Positions 1-9,821 of a DNA stretch of 32,686 nucleotides are shown in pieces (position 1 is the first letter of the stretch; every line of letters begins with the position of its first letter). The position numbers and the translations under genes are program-made. The stretch spans positions 1 through 32,686 of the forward strand of contig SVUB01000006.1 in the NCBI GenBank assembly GCA_015063495.1. Direction: 5' to 3'. Source of the DNA: Oscillospiraceae bacterium (GTDB taxonomy: Bacteria > Bacillota > Clostridia > Oscillospirales > CAG-272). Under the pieces are notes generated by a model. The model worked only from the letters and a program-made list of their open reading frames with translations. It made no database searches and was not told the DNA's origin.

Positions 1-601
1 TACGGCTATATGCCCCGAATCCGTCGGTTCTATGGAGCTTGTTTCTCTCTTTGAAGCACTTACTGCTATGGGACTTGACAAATACTGCACCTTTGACTTT
101 GGTATTATCAGAGGTCTTGATTATTATACGGGAACCGTTTTCGAGGTCTTTGACGAGGCTCCCGAGAACAACCGTGCTATGTTCGGCGGCGGAAGATACG
201 ATAACCTTGTCGGACTTTTCGCAAAGAATGCAAAAGTTTCGGGCGTTGGCTACGGAATGGGTGACGTTACTCTCGAAAACTTCCTCTTTACACATGGTCT
301 TGTTCCCGATCTTTATAAGAGCGAGACAAAGGTTCTCGTTGCACGCTTTGATGACGTTTCTATCGACAAATATACCGAGATAGTAGACCGTCTGCGTGCG
401 GCAGGTATCATGAGCGGACTTTATACGGGAATAAAGAAGTTCGGAAAGCAGATCGATTACGCAGTTAAGGGCGGTTATTCTCATGTCGTTATTATGGGCG
501 GCAGCGAGATGGAAAAGGGTGTTGTCAAGGTAAAGAATCTCGAAACGAGAGAGGAGACCGAGTGTGCTCTCTCCGATATAGAGAAGATATTTGCTAACTG
601 A
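1..601 (+). CDS. hisS: Histidyl-tRNA synthetase, C-terminal part (5' end outside window)
   Basis: Open from the window edge; class II HisRS motifs RGLDYYTGTVFE and GGGRYDNLV, followed by an anticodon-binding-like C-terminus; stop at 599-601. Confidence 0.93.
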   Translation, partial: TAICPESVGSMELVSLFEALTAMGLDKYCTFDFGIIRGLDYYTGTVFEVFDEAPENNRAMFGGGRYDNLVGLFAKNAKVSGVGYGMGDVTLENFLFTHGLVPDLYKSETKVLVARFDDVSIDKYTEIVDRLRAAGIMSGLYTGIKKFGKQIDYAVKGGYSHVVIMGGSEMEKGVVKVKNLETREETECALSDIEKIFAN

Positions 602-614
602 TTTTGGAGGAAAT

Positions 615-1157
615 ATGATATATATGTTTCTTGCCGACGGCTTTGAGGAGATAGAGGCACTTTGTCCGCTTGATCTTCTTCGCCGTGTGGGGGCACCCAT
701 AAAGACTGTTGCCGTAGGTGGATCGCTTCTTGTTACCGGCTCGCACGGTATTACTGTAAAGGCCGATATGATGGAAGACGAGCTTACCGATGAGGCTCCG
801 CAGATGATAATTTTACCGGGAGGAATGCCCGGAACTAAAAACCTGGATAATTCTGCAATCGTGATAAGAGCTATCGAAAACTCTATCTCGGTGGGAGCGT
901 ATATTGCTGCCATTTGCGCAGCACCGTCGGTGCTCGGAAAAAGGGGAGTGCTCCGTGGCAAGGAGGCTATCTGCTTCCCCGGATTTGAGGAATATCTCGT
1001 AGGTGCTAAAATATCAGACAAACGGGTAGTAAGAGACGACAAAATAATAACTGCCGCAGGCATGGGCGTGGCACTTGACTTCGGTCTTGAGCTCGTTTCT
1101 GCTCTTTGCGGAAAGGAAAAGGCAGAGGAGCTGCGTAAGGCAGTGCTTGCCGACTAA
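615..1157 (+). CDS. DJ-1/PfpI family protein
   Basis: MIYMFLADGFEEIEALCPLDLLRR and nucleophile-elbow-like AAICAAPSVLG; GGAGG just before ATG 615, so the longer ORF start at 591 is unlikely. Confidence 0.88.
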   Translation: MIYMFLADGFEEIEALCPLDLLRRVGAPIKTVAVGGSLLVTGSHGITVKADMMEDELTDEAPQMIILPGGMPGTKNLDNSAIVIRAIENSISVGAYIAAICAAPSVLGKRGVLRGKEAICFPGFEEYLVGAKISDKRVVRDDKIITAAGMGVALDFGLELVSALCGKEKAEELRKAVLAD

Positions 1158-1184
1158 AAACCGATTTTGAAGGGGGCGTGCCGT

Positions 1185-2114
1185 GTGTCCGTAAAGCATA
1201 AATCGAATATAACGGCACCTATCCTTGTTGCCGCAGTATATTTTATTCTCATTTTGTCGAGAATCATAAAAATGACCGAGCTTTCGGGAGATAACGAATA
1301 TATCGGAGTCATAGTGCTTCAGCTTATCGTTTTTCTTCTGCCTGCAGTCATTTACTGCAAGATATTATCAGGCGAGGGCTATGCTTCCCGTCTGCGCCTG
1401 CGGCTTATAGGAGCACAGCAGGTAGTTGTGGCACTTCTCGGTGCGCTTGCGCTTATCTGCGGCTCGCTTCTTCTTAATATTTTATTTTTTGACGGGGTGG
1501 GGCAGAGTGATTTCTCACTTTACAATACCTTTACAGCAAGCCACGACGGAAGCGCAGAGACCTTTCTTTACGTGACTCTTGCTTATGCCGTCGTTCCCGC
1601 AGTCTGCGAGGAGTTCTTCTTCCGCTCACTGCTTTGTGCCGAATACGAAAAATACGGACTGTCGAGAGCTCTCGTTATGTCCTCGTTGTTTTTCGGAATG
1701 ATACACTTTAATTTCGGACAGTTTATAATCTACATTTTTGCCGGAGCAATACTTTTTGCGGTGATGTACGCCACACGATCGGTTCTTGGCAGTATTCTCG
1801 TTCATTTTCTTTATAATATTTACGGGCTTTTCGGGCAGGGACTGGCAAACGAGGTTTACAGAACTACGTCGAGCACGGAGCTGTTTCTCCTTCTGCTCTC
1901 GGCGGCATTCATACTGTTTTTGGCTCTCTTCTGCGGAGAGGTGGCAAGGCTCTACCGCAGATATTCAAGACAGAATAAAGAGTCCGATTATATTCCTAAA
2001 CCTAAAAAGGGAAGGGCGGCGGAGAAGAGACGTGTTTCCTTAACCGAGATCATTCTCGCTCCCCCTTGCCTTGTATGTTATCTTATTTTCATTCTTGCAG
2101 TTTTGATAATGTAA
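1185..2114 (+). CDS. CPBP family intramembrane glutamic endopeptidase (Rce1/CAAX protease-like)
   Basis: Multi-TM protein with EEFFFRSLL (EExxxR) and FGMIHFNFGQF motifs; probable GTG start 1185 after AAGGGGG. The ORF caller used TTG at 1167. Confidence 0.82.
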   Translation: MSVKHKSNITAPILVAAVYFILILSRIIKMTELSGDNEYIGVIVLQLIVFLLPAVIYCKILSGEGYASRLRLRLIGAQQVVVALLGALALICGSLLLNILFFDGVGQSDFSLYNTFTASHDGSAETFLYVTLAYAVVPAVCEEFFFRSLLCAEYEKYGLSRALVMSSLFFGMIHFNFGQFIIYIFAGAILFAVMYATRSVLGSILVHFLYNIYGLFGQGLANEVYRTTSSTELFLLLLSAAFILFLALFCGEVARLYRRYSRQNKESDYIPKPKKGRAAEKRRVSLTEIILAPPCLVCYLIFILAVLIM

Positions 2115-2153
2115 TCACCGAGCCCCAAGCGGGTGTAAGAAAGAAGGTGCTTT

Positions 2154-3716
2154 ATGAATAATGAAAACAGACGCAGCGATATTCCCGAGGAATTTCGCTC
2201 GCAGATAAGGCGACCTGCGCAGCCCTCATCTGTTCGAGAGGACGTAGAGGGCATCAGAAGACCGGTTCAGCGTCCGCCCCAGGCATCTGCCGTCAGGAGT
2301 CAAGGAACTGCGCAGGGCGCAGCAAGAGGTGTTGCAAGACCTGCATCATCCTCTGCCGGACAGAACGTGGCACGTCCTGTTGGAGCGTCCCGCCCCGCAA
2401 CTGCTCCGCAGAGGCAGACAAAGCCTGCTTCAAAGCCGGTGCAGAGTGCACCTGTACAGCAGAGAAGGGTTGTCAAAGAGCAGAGCGCAGCGCAGAAAAG
2501 TAAAAGCTCGGCTCGTGCGCAAAATGCGGAAAACACAAGAAGCATTGACCGTGAGCGCATAAGAAAGGCACGAGTAAATGATGAGGTCAAGCGCAGAAAG
2601 ACCTATGACGAGCCCGAAAGCACGTCAGGTGATGGCGGCGGAGCGGTAATGAGCCTTATAAATGCGATACTTTATATAGTTATCGTCGTTGCGGTCTCGG
2701 GACTGCTTTCATACTACGTTATCGTTTTTGCAAACGATATGTATGCCTTCGTCAAGAGCTCCGAGGAGGTTGAGGTATCTATCCCCGAGTATGCTACAGT
2801 AGAGGAGATAGCCGATATTCTCGGTGATGCGGGAGTTGTCGAATACCCCGACTTACTTGTTATTTACGCAAAGCTGAAAAAGATAGATAAGACGTACGAA
2901 TTCGTTGCCGGTGACTATACGGTAAACGGTATGATGAATTACGATGAGCTTTTCTATGCCTTCGTGGAGCAGAAATCCTACGAGGTCGTGCGAATAACCA
3001 TCCCCGAGGGTTACACGGTGGATGAGATGATAAATCTCTTTACCGAGAACGGTATCGGAACAAGAGAGGGCTTTATCGATGCTATAAATAATTACGATTT
3101 CGATTTTGAATTTGTAAAAGCACTTGATGAAGCTAACCTTGAGGGCAGGACATACCGCCTTGAGGGTTACCTTTATCCCGACACCTATGAGTTTTATAAG
3201 AGCAGCAGTGAGGTCACTGTTATCTATAAGCTTCTCAACCGCTTTAACGTGATCTTCTCCTCTGATTTCTACGCAAAGGCAGAAGCAATAGGCTACAGCG
3301 TAGACGAGGTGATGACGCTTGCTTCGATGATAGAAAAGGAAGCCAGATATGCTCAGGACTACGAGATGGTGTCCTCTGTATTCCACAACCGCTTAAAGAG
3401 CGCAAATTTCCCACGCCTCGAAAGTGACGCTACGATAATGTATGCTATCCAGGTAAGAGACGGCGAGAGAAAGGGAGCGCTTACGGGTGAGGACCTTTCC
3501 TACGATACACCGTATAACACCTATCTTTACAGCGGACTACCGCCCGGACCTATCGCAAATCCCGGTTATGAGGCAATAACCTGCGCACTCTGGCCCGCAT
3601 CCTCGAAATATTATTATTTCGTATCGGATAACTACGGTAACACGTATTTCTCACGCACCAATGCCGAGCACGAGGCTGCAAAAGCAAAGGTCGCACAGAT
3701 AAATGCAGGCTCATAA
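2154..3716 (+). CDS. mltG: Endolytic murein transglycosylase (MltG/YceG-like) with a long disordered cytoplasmic N-terminus
   Basis: Single TM segment (aa ~165-195) and YceG signatures: ASMIEKEA, FPRLESDATIMYAI, YDTPYNTYLYSGLPPGPIANPG. Confidence 0.92.
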   Translation: MNNENRRSDIPEEFRSQIRRPAQPSSVREDVEGIRRPVQRPPQASAVRSQGTAQGAARGVARPASSSAGQNVARPVGASRPATAPQRQTKPASKPVQSAPVQQRRVVKEQSAAQKSKSSARAQNAENTRSIDRERIRKARVNDEVKRRKTYDEPESTSGDGGGAVMSLINAILYIVIVVAVSGLLSYYVIVFANDMYAFVKSSEEVEVSIPEYATVEEIADILGDAGVVEYPDLLVIYAKLKKIDKTYEFVAGDYTVNGMMNYDELFYAFVEQKSYEVVRITIPEGYTVDEMINLFTENGIGTREGFIDAINNYDFDFEFVKALDEANLEGRTYRLEGYLYPDTYEFYKSSSEVTVIYKLLNRFNVIFSSDFYAKAEAIGYSVDEVMTLASMIEKEARYAQDYEMVSSVFHNRLKSANFPRLESDATIMYAIQVRDGERKGALTGEDLSYDTPYNTYLYSGLPPGPIANPGYEAITCALWPASSKYYYFVSDNYGNTYFSRTNAEHEAAKAKVAQINAGS

Positions 3717-3776
3717 GAGTGTTTTTAGATAAAATTACAGATTTTTCTGAAATTGCTAAAATATTAACAAAAACTG

Positions 3777-3805
3777 TTGTAAAAAATATGATTCTGTGTT
3801 ATAAT
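3777..3805 (+). promoter_or_regulatory. Predicted sigma-A promoter for pgk
   Basis: TTGTAA (3777-3782), 17 bp, TATAAT (3800-3805), upstream of pgk. Confidence 0.72.
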
Positions 3806-3859
3806 ACAGAATTGGAAATATTTAATTAAGTAAAAAAATTAGAAAGGCGGATTTCTAAC

Positions 3860-5167
3860 ATGACTTATAACAAGAAAACAATCGAAGACATCGACGTAGC
3901 CGGCAAAACTTGCCTTGTACGTTGCGACTTCAACGTTCCTATGAAGGACGGCAAGATCACAAGCGATAAGAGAATCGTTGGTGCTCTCCCCACAATCAAG
4001 TACCTTATGGATAAGGGCGCAAAGGTTATCCTTTGCTCTCATATGGGCAAGCCTCATAACATCTTCACAGAGGGCTTTGGTCTTACAAAGAAGGAAAAGA
4101 AGGCTGTTGAAGCTCTACCCGAATCCGAGCAGGCTGCAGCAAAGGCTGCATACATTGAAAAGGCTCTTGGCGATAAGAAGAAGCTCACACTCAAGCCCGT
4201 TGCTGACAGACTCAACGAGGACCTCGGTGGCAAGGTTACCTTCGCTGAGGACATCGTAGGCCCCGATGCAAAGGCAAAGGTTGCTGCTCTTAAGGCAGGC
4301 GAGGCAGTTCTTCTTGAGAACGTTCGTTTTGACGCTCGTGAGACAAAGAACGATCCCGAGTTTGCTAAGGAGCTTGCTTCTATGGCGGACATTTTCGTAA
4401 ATGACGCATTCGGTACTGCACACCGTGCTCACGCTACAACAGCAGGTGTTGCTGACTACCTTCCTGCAGTTTGCGGTTACCTTATTCAGAAGGAGATCGG
4501 CATCATGGGTAAGGCTCTCGAGAATCCTGAGAGACCCTTCGTTGCTATTCTCGGCGGTGCAAAGGTTTCCGATAAGCTCAACGTTATAAACAATCTCCTT
4601 ACAAAGGTTGATACACTTATCATCGGTGGCGGTATGGCGTATACCTTCCTTGCTGCTAAGGGTTATGGCGTAGGTAATTCTCTTCTTGACTCCGAGAAGA
4701 TAGATTACTGTAAGGAGATGATGGCAAAGGCAGAAGAGAAGGGCGTTAAGCTCCTCCTTCCCGTTGACACAGTTGTTGCTGACTCTTTCCCGAACCCCAT
4801 CGACGCTCCCGTTGACGTTATGACAGTTTCCTCCGATGCTATTCCTGCTGACAAGGAAGGCCTTGATATCGGCGAAAAGACTATCGCTCTCTTCTCCGAG
4901 GCTGTAAAGGCTGCAAAGACTGTTGTTTGGAACGGTCCTATGGGCGTTTTCGAGAACCCCACTCTCTCAAAGGGTACAAATGCAGTTGCATCCGCTCTTG
5001 CTGACAGCGATGCTATCTCCATCGTTGGCGGTGGTGACAGCGCAGCAGCTTGCGAGCAGCTCGGTTATGCTGACAGAATCACTCACATTTCCACAGGCGG
5101 TGGCGCATCTCTCGAGTTCCTCGAGGGTAAGGACCTTCCCGGTATCAGCTGCCTCGAAAGTAAGTAA
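3860..5167 (+). CDS. pgk: Phosphoglycerate kinase
   Basis: [70 protein letters not shown]. Confidence 0.98.
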   Translation: MTYNKKTIEDIDVAGKTCLVRCDFNVPMKDGKITSDKRIVGALPTIKYLMDKGAKVILCSHMGKPHNIFTEGFGLTKKEKKAVEALPESEQAAAKAAYIEKALGDKKKLTLKPVADRLNEDLGGKVTFAEDIVGPDAKAKVAALKAGEAVLLENVRFDARETKNDPEFAKELASMADIFVNDAFGTAHRAHATTAGVADYLPAVCGYLIQKEIGIMGKALENPERPFVAILGGAKVSDKLNVINNLLTKVDTLIIGGGMAYTFLAAKGYGVGNSLLDSEKIDYCKEMMAKAEEKGVKLLLPVDTVVADSFPNPIDAPVDVMTVSSDAIPADKEGLDIGEKTIALFSEAVKAAKTVVWNGPMGVFENPTLSKGTNAVASALADSDAISIVGGGDSAAACEQLGYADRITHISTGGGASLEFLEGKDLPGISCLESK

Positions 5168-5177
5168 TTAAGATGAT

Positions 5178-5207
5178 TATGGGGGCTTTTTGAAAAAAGC
5201 CCCCATA
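5178..5207 (+). repeat. Perfect inverted repeat/hairpin in the pgk-tpiA intergenic region
   Basis: TATGGGGGCTTTTT-GA-AAAAAGCCCCCATA: 14-bp arms, no following T-run, then a second CCCCC tract at 5208-5212. Confidence 0.8.
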
Positions 5208-5238
5208 CCCCCAAAAACTTCAAAAAGGAATAAATAAA

Positions 5239-6006
5239 ATGAATAATGCAAAAAGACGTACAGTTATCGCAGGTAACTGGAAAATGAATTTCACTCCCGA
5301 CGAAGCAAAGGCATTCATCGAGGAGATAAAGCCTATGGTTGCAGGCAAGGATAACTGCGACATCATCTTCTGCGCTCCTTACGTAGATATCTACGCTGCT
5401 ATGGAGGCTGCAAAGGGCTCTAACATAAAGATAGGTGCCGAGAACGTGCACTTTGCCGAGAAGGGCGCATACACCGGTGAGGTTTCCGCAAAGATGCTCA
5501 CTTCTATGGGCGTTGAGTACGTAATCATCGGCCACAGCGAGAGAAGACAGTATTTCGGCGAGACAGACGAGACTGTTAATCTCCGCACGAAGGCTGCTCT
5601 TGCGGCAGGCATGAAGGTAATCCTCTGCCTTGGCGAGGTTAAGGACGAGCGTCTTAACGGCATCACAAACGAGGTCGTTTCTATGCAGACAAAGCTTGAC
5701 CTTAAGGACGTTACAGCGGAAGAGCTTAAGAACGTAATTATCGCATACGAGCCCGTTTGGGCTATCGGTACAGGCCTTACAGCTACTCCCGAGCAGGCTG
5801 ACGAGACCTGCGGTGTTATCAGAGCTACTGTTGCTGAGCTTTACGGCGCAGATGCTGCCGAGGCTCTCACGATTCAGTACGGCGGTTCTATGAACGATGC
5901 AAATGCGGCAGAGCTTCTCTCCAAGGTAAACGTTGACGGCGGTCTTATCGGCGGCGCATCTCTTGTTGCTGCGAAGTTCACCGCTATCGTTGACGCAGCA
6001 CAGTAA
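5239..6006 (+). CDS. tpiA: Triosephosphate isomerase
   Basis: AGNWKMN, VIIGHSERRQYFGE, AYEPVWAIGTG, IQYGGSMNDANA, GLIGGASL. Confidence 0.98.
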   Translation: MNNAKRRTVIAGNWKMNFTPDEAKAFIEEIKPMVAGKDNCDIIFCAPYVDIYAAMEAAKGSNIKIGAENVHFAEKGAYTGEVSAKMLTSMGVEYVIIGHSERRQYFGETDETVNLRTKAALAAGMKVILCLGEVKDERLNGITNEVVSMQTKLDLKDVTAEELKNVIIAYEPVWAIGTGLTATPEQADETCGVIRATVAELYGADAAEALTIQYGGSMNDANAAELLSKVNVDGGLIGGASLVAAKFTAIVDAAQ

Positions 6007-6024
6007 TTTTCAGAAATACAATAT

Positions 6025-6090
6025 TTCCCGACAACATTTGATATGCGTAATAAAAATTTATATATGCATATTTTGTCGGGAATTTGTTTT
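6025..6090 (+). terminator. Long-stem terminator-like hairpin after tpiA
   Basis: TTCCCGACAA (6025-6034) pairs with TTGTCGGGAA (6073-6082); inner arms ATATGC/GCATAT; followed by TTTGTTTTT. Confidence 0.6.
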
Positions 6091-6113
6091 TAGTTTTTGA
6101 AAGGGAAATTATT

Positions 6114-7460
6114 ATGATAAAAAGAATTTTTGCGATCCTACTAGCACTTTTTATGGTGTCTACACTGCTTTGTGCCTGTGCAGGTAAAGAAGAGGGTGGG
6201 AAAGACGTTATTGATACAAGTAATGAGACGGCCAATCCCGATGATACGAGCAGTGAAGATGAAACTTCTGCCGAGACAAATATTACAAGCGAGGTTGAAA
6301 CTGAAATGAAGGATCCTATTACATATGCACCGGCCGCTGACGGCCCTATTGACCTCTCCAGAACAGGTGCCACCGAGAATATGCTTATACGTTCTGTTTG
6401 TAACGAGGGAGATCTCTCCAGACTTGCCTTAAAGCTTCAGAATGCTCTTGATAACAGTGATGAGAAAACTACACTTGTTTTTCTTGGTGACTCAATTTTT
6501 GCAGGTTCAAGCGCATCCGGACTTAATCAGTTTGCAAACCAGGTAGCTGATTGGTGGGAATATTCAATAGGCAGTTCATTTGACTCGATAAACGCAAGCA
6601 TCGGAGCTACCGATTCATATCTTGCGGTCCACAGAGCAGAGAGAGACGTTCTTTCAAGGAACCCCGACATTATCTTTATCGAATACATAAACGATAAAAA
6701 CGATTCCTTCTACAAGAGCTCTATGGATAGCCTTGTAAAGAAGTGTCTTTCACACGAGGGTGCACCTGCCGTTATCCTTGTAGAGATGGCTCTGCAGGAC
6801 GGAAGTGGCGGACCTGGACAGGTTCATACCGAGGTTGGAAGATACTATGACGTTCCTGTTATTTCATATCATAATGCGGTTATGCCCGAGGTCAATGCAG
6901 GTAATATTGCGTGGAAGGATATTGCGGCAGATAACGTTCACCCCAATGATATGGGACACAGCATTCTTTCACAGCTTGTTACTGATTTCCTTGACGGAGT
7001 AATAAGCAGACTTGATGAAATTGATAAGAATATTGATACGGACGTGCCTGAGTCTGCTCTTGGTTACAAATATGAAAACGCTCATATCGTAAACCGTGAG
7101 AGCGCCGAGATCGTTGTCACAGACGAGGGCTCATTTACAGAAACTCCCGAGATGGGCATAAAATTCACAAAGGGCTGGGGAACGAGTACCGGCGGAAAGA
7201 TGACCTTTGAGATAGAGGCAAAGAACCTTGGTATTGTTTATAACAAGAGCGTCAGCGGCGGATACGGCGTTGCAAAGGTTATAGTGGATGGCGTCGAGGT
7301 GAAAAAGATAAGCGATGCCGATTTCACGGGCGGTTGGGGCTCATATGCACGTACGGTTGAGGTATACTCGTCCGATAAGGCCGAGAAGCATACCGTAACT
7401 ATCGAAATTGAGGGCACTGCCAAGCCGAAATTCGATATTTACAGCCTGCTCGTTTCATAA
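6114..7460 (+). CDS. SGNH/GDSL-hydrolase family lipoprotein (possible carbohydrate esterase)
   Basis: Signal peptide with lipobox LLCAC; LVFLGDSIFAGSS (GDS block) and DNVHPNDMGH (DxxH block); C-terminal Gly/Trp-rich beta-type region. ATG 6114 follows AAGGG. Confidence 0.83.
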   Translation: MIKRIFAILLALFMVSTLLCACAGKEEGGKDVIDTSNETANPDDTSSEDETSAETNITSEVETEMKDPITYAPAADGPIDLSRTGATENMLIRSVCNEGDLSRLALKLQNALDNSDEKTTLVFLGDSIFAGSSASGLNQFANQVADWWEYSIGSSFDSINASIGATDSYLAVHRAERDVLSRNPDIIFIEYINDKNDSFYKSSMDSLVKKCLSHEGAPAVILVEMALQDGSGGPGQVHTEVGRYYDVPVISYHNAVMPEVNAGNIAWKDIAADNVHPNDMGHSILSQLVTDFLDGVISRLDEIDKNIDTDVPESALGYKYENAHIVNRESAEIVVTDEGSFTETPEMGIKFTKGWGTSTGGKMTFEIEAKNLGIVYNKSVSGGYGVAKVIVDGVEVKKISDADFTGGWGSYARTVEVYSSDKAEKHTVTIEIEGTAKPKFDIYSLLVS

Positions 7461-7475
7461 TTTTCTAAATAAAAT

Positions 7476-7504
7476 CGGTGCACGTTACGTGCACCGTTTC
7501 TTTA
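7476..7504 (+). terminator. Terminator between convergent genes
   Basis: CGGTGCACGT-T-ACGTGCACCG (7476-7496) followed by TTTCTTTA. Confidence 0.8.
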
Positions 7505-7900
7505 TTTTAATTCAAATGAAAGCGGAAGAATATCCGCAAGGGTATAGCTGTGTATGTCGTCGGGAGTGCCGAGGAGCAGGGTGAAATCTCCATCGCAAAA
7601 TTCGCTCATCACTTGCCTGCAAACGCCACAAGGTGGGCATGGGGCGGAGAGAGATACATTGGCTTTTCCGCCTACTATGGCTATTTTTTCAAATTTACGC
7701 TCACCTGCGCTCACTGCCGTAAAAAAAGCAACTCTTTCGGCACAGCAAGTAGGTGAAAACGAGGCATTTTCAATGTTGCAGCCCGTATATACCTTGCCTT
7801 CCTGTGTCAGAAGTGCCGCCCCGACTGCAAAGCCGGAGTAGGGGGAATATGAGCGCTTTCTTGCGTCCTCTGCCATTATCATAAGTTCTCTGTCGGTCAT
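7502..7900 (-). CDS. cdd: Cytidine deaminase
   Basis: GCNIENASFSPTCCAERVA and APCPPCGVCRQVMSEF zinc motifs. Confidence 0.95.
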   Translation of the reverse strand: MTDRELMIMAEDARKRSYSPYSGFAVGAALLTQEGKVYTGCNIENASFSPTCCAERVAFFTAVSAGERKFEKIAIVGGKANVSLSAPCPPCGVCRQVMSEFCDGDFTLLLGTPDDIHSYTLADILPLSFELK

Positions 7901-9060
7901 TTTGTTACCTCTTGTGTAAAGCTTTTTCCACCACAGTCAAATTTTACATTCAGCCACTCGCAAACGCTTGCCGCTATATCCGAAAAGGTAGAGCGTGTGC
8001 CAAGATTCAGGGTGGCTATATTCTTGCCGTAGACAAGCATCGGCACGTATTCACGGGTGTGGTCTGTGCTGACGTCTCCAGGGTCACAGCCGTGATCTGC
8101 GGTGATTATAAGAGCATCGTCCTCTCGCATCAATGAAAGAAAAGAGGGGAGAAATGCGTCGAATTCATTTAGTGCCTCTGCGTATCCCTCTGCGTTGTTT
8201 CTGTGGCCGTAGACCGAATCAAAATCAACGAGATTTACAAAGCAGAGACCGTTAAAATCCTTTTTTGCAAGCTCTGAGGTTATTTCCATTCCCTCGGTGT
8301 TACCGTGAGAGATAAAGGACTCACTTATTCCTCGGCCTGCAAAGATATCGGATATCTTTCCGACGGCAAGAACGTCTTTTCCGCTTTCCTTCAGTGCATC
8401 GAGCATAGTCTTGGCCGTTGGCTCAAGGCTGAAGTCACGGCGGTTTGCCGTTCTCTTAAAATTACCTGCCTCACCTGTAAACGGGCGGGCAATAACACGC
8501 CCCACAGCGTGCTCTCCCGAGAGGAGGCTTCTTGCCGCAAGGCAGTATTCGTAAAGCTTTTCAGGTGGTACTATATCCTCGTGCGCCGCTATCTGAAAAA
8601 CGCTGTCGGCAGAGGTATAAACTATGAGGTCCCCTGTTTTTAAGTGCTCCTCCCCATAGTCTCGGATAACGTCGGTGCCCGAATACGGCTTGTTGCAAAT
8701 CACCTTTCTGCCTGTGGCTTTCTCAAAAGCGTCGATTATCTCGTCGGGGAAGCCCTCGGGATAGGTGGGCAGGGGATTTTCGGATATGATGCCCGCTATT
8801 TCCCAGTGACCTATCGTAGTGTCCTTGCCGTTCGACCTTTCGGCTACCTTGCAGTGTGCCGCAAGAGGCTTTTCGGTCTTTCCGAGATAGTCAAGACCTT
8901 CGATATTGCCAAGTCCGAGAGATATTAGATTAGGGATATTGAGCTTTCCCGTTTTGTGCAGACTTCCGAGCGTTGATGCGCCTGCGTCACCGAATCTTTC
9001 GGCATCGGGAAGTGCGCCTGCACCAAGACTGTCAAGGACTATAAGGAATATACGTTTCAT
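7897..9060 (-). CDS. deoB: Phosphopentomutase
   Basis: IVLDSLGAGALPDAERFGDAGASTLG, DTTIGHWEIAG, ITADHGCDPG; ATGA overlap with cdd; AGGAGG upstream. Confidence 0.97.
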   Translation of the reverse strand: MKRIFLIVLDSLGAGALPDAERFGDAGASTLGSLHKTGKLNIPNLISLGLGNIEGLDYLGKTEKPLAAHCKVAERSNGKDTTIGHWEIAGIISENPLPTYPEGFPDEIIDAFEKATGRKVICNKPYSGTDVIRDYGEEHLKTGDLIVYTSADSVFQIAAHEDIVPPEKLYEYCLAARSLLSGEHAVGRVIARPFTGEAGNFKRTANRRDFSLEPTAKTMLDALKESGKDVLAVGKISDIFAGRGISESFISHGNTEGMEITSELAKKDFNGLCFVNLVDFDSVYGHRNNAEGYAEALNEFDAFLPSFLSLMREDDALIITADHGCDPGDVSTDHTREYVPMLVYGKNIATLNLGTRSTFSDIAASVCEWLNVKFDCGGKSFTQEVTK

Positions 9061-9071
9061 TTTGCCTCCTG

Positions 9072-9806
9072 TCAGGAGAGCGACTTGCTCTCCATTTTTA
9101 CAGCAACGTCAAGTGCGAGCTTCATCATATCGGTAAAGGAGTTCTGCCTTGCATCCGAGTCAAGAGCTTCTCCGCTTACAAGGCTGTCTGATATTGTGCA
9201 GACAGCAAGGGCACGCTTGCCACTTCTTGCGGCAGTAGAGTAAAGTGCTGCGGCTTCCATTTCGACCGCCATAACGCCCATTTTTGCCCATATAAGAGAG
9301 GAATCCGCATCCTCGTTGTAGAAGGTGTCAGAGGAGAGAAGATTGCCTACGTGGAAGGAAAGACTGTGCTCACGGGCCACATTTACCGTTTCCTCAAGGA
9401 GTGTAAAATCAGCTATCGGGGTAAAGGCTCCGGGCATTCCGAATTGCTTGGGGAATGAGGAATTTGTGCAAGCACCCATACCGATGACGATATCTCTTAC
9501 CTTTATATCGGCACGAAGTGCACCTGCAGAGCCAACCCTGATTATATTCTCCACGCCAAAGAAATTATACAGCTCGTGGCTGTATATGCCGATAGAGGGC
9601 ATTCCCATGCCACTCGCCATTACGGATACACGAGTGCCCTTATAAAGTCCCGTATAGCCCTGAACGCCTCTTACGTTATTGACAAGCTTTGCATTCTCCA
9701 AGAAATTCTCCGCAATGAATTTTGCTCTGAGCGGGTCTCCCGGCATAAGGACAGTTTTGGCAAAATCTGCGGGAGTTGCGTTTATATGTGGGGTAGGATA
9801 ATTCAT
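9072..9806 (-). CDS. deoD: Purine nucleoside phosphorylase, DeoD type
   Basis: TPHINATPADFAKTVLMPGDPLRAKFIAENFL, ASGMGMPSIGIYSHEL, EMEAAALY. Confidence 0.96.
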   Translation of the reverse strand: MNYPTPHINATPADFAKTVLMPGDPLRAKFIAENFLENAKLVNNVRGVQGYTGLYKGTRVSVMASGMGMPSIGIYSHELYNFFGVENIIRVGSAGALRADIKVRDIVIGMGACTNSSFPKQFGMPGAFTPIADFTLLEETVNVAREHSLSFHVGNLLSSDTFYNEDADSSLIWAKMGVMAVEMEAAALYSTAARSGKRALAVCTISDSLVSGEALDSDARQNSFTDMMKLALDVAVKMESKSLS

Positions 9807-9821
9807 ATTCTGACCTCCGTA

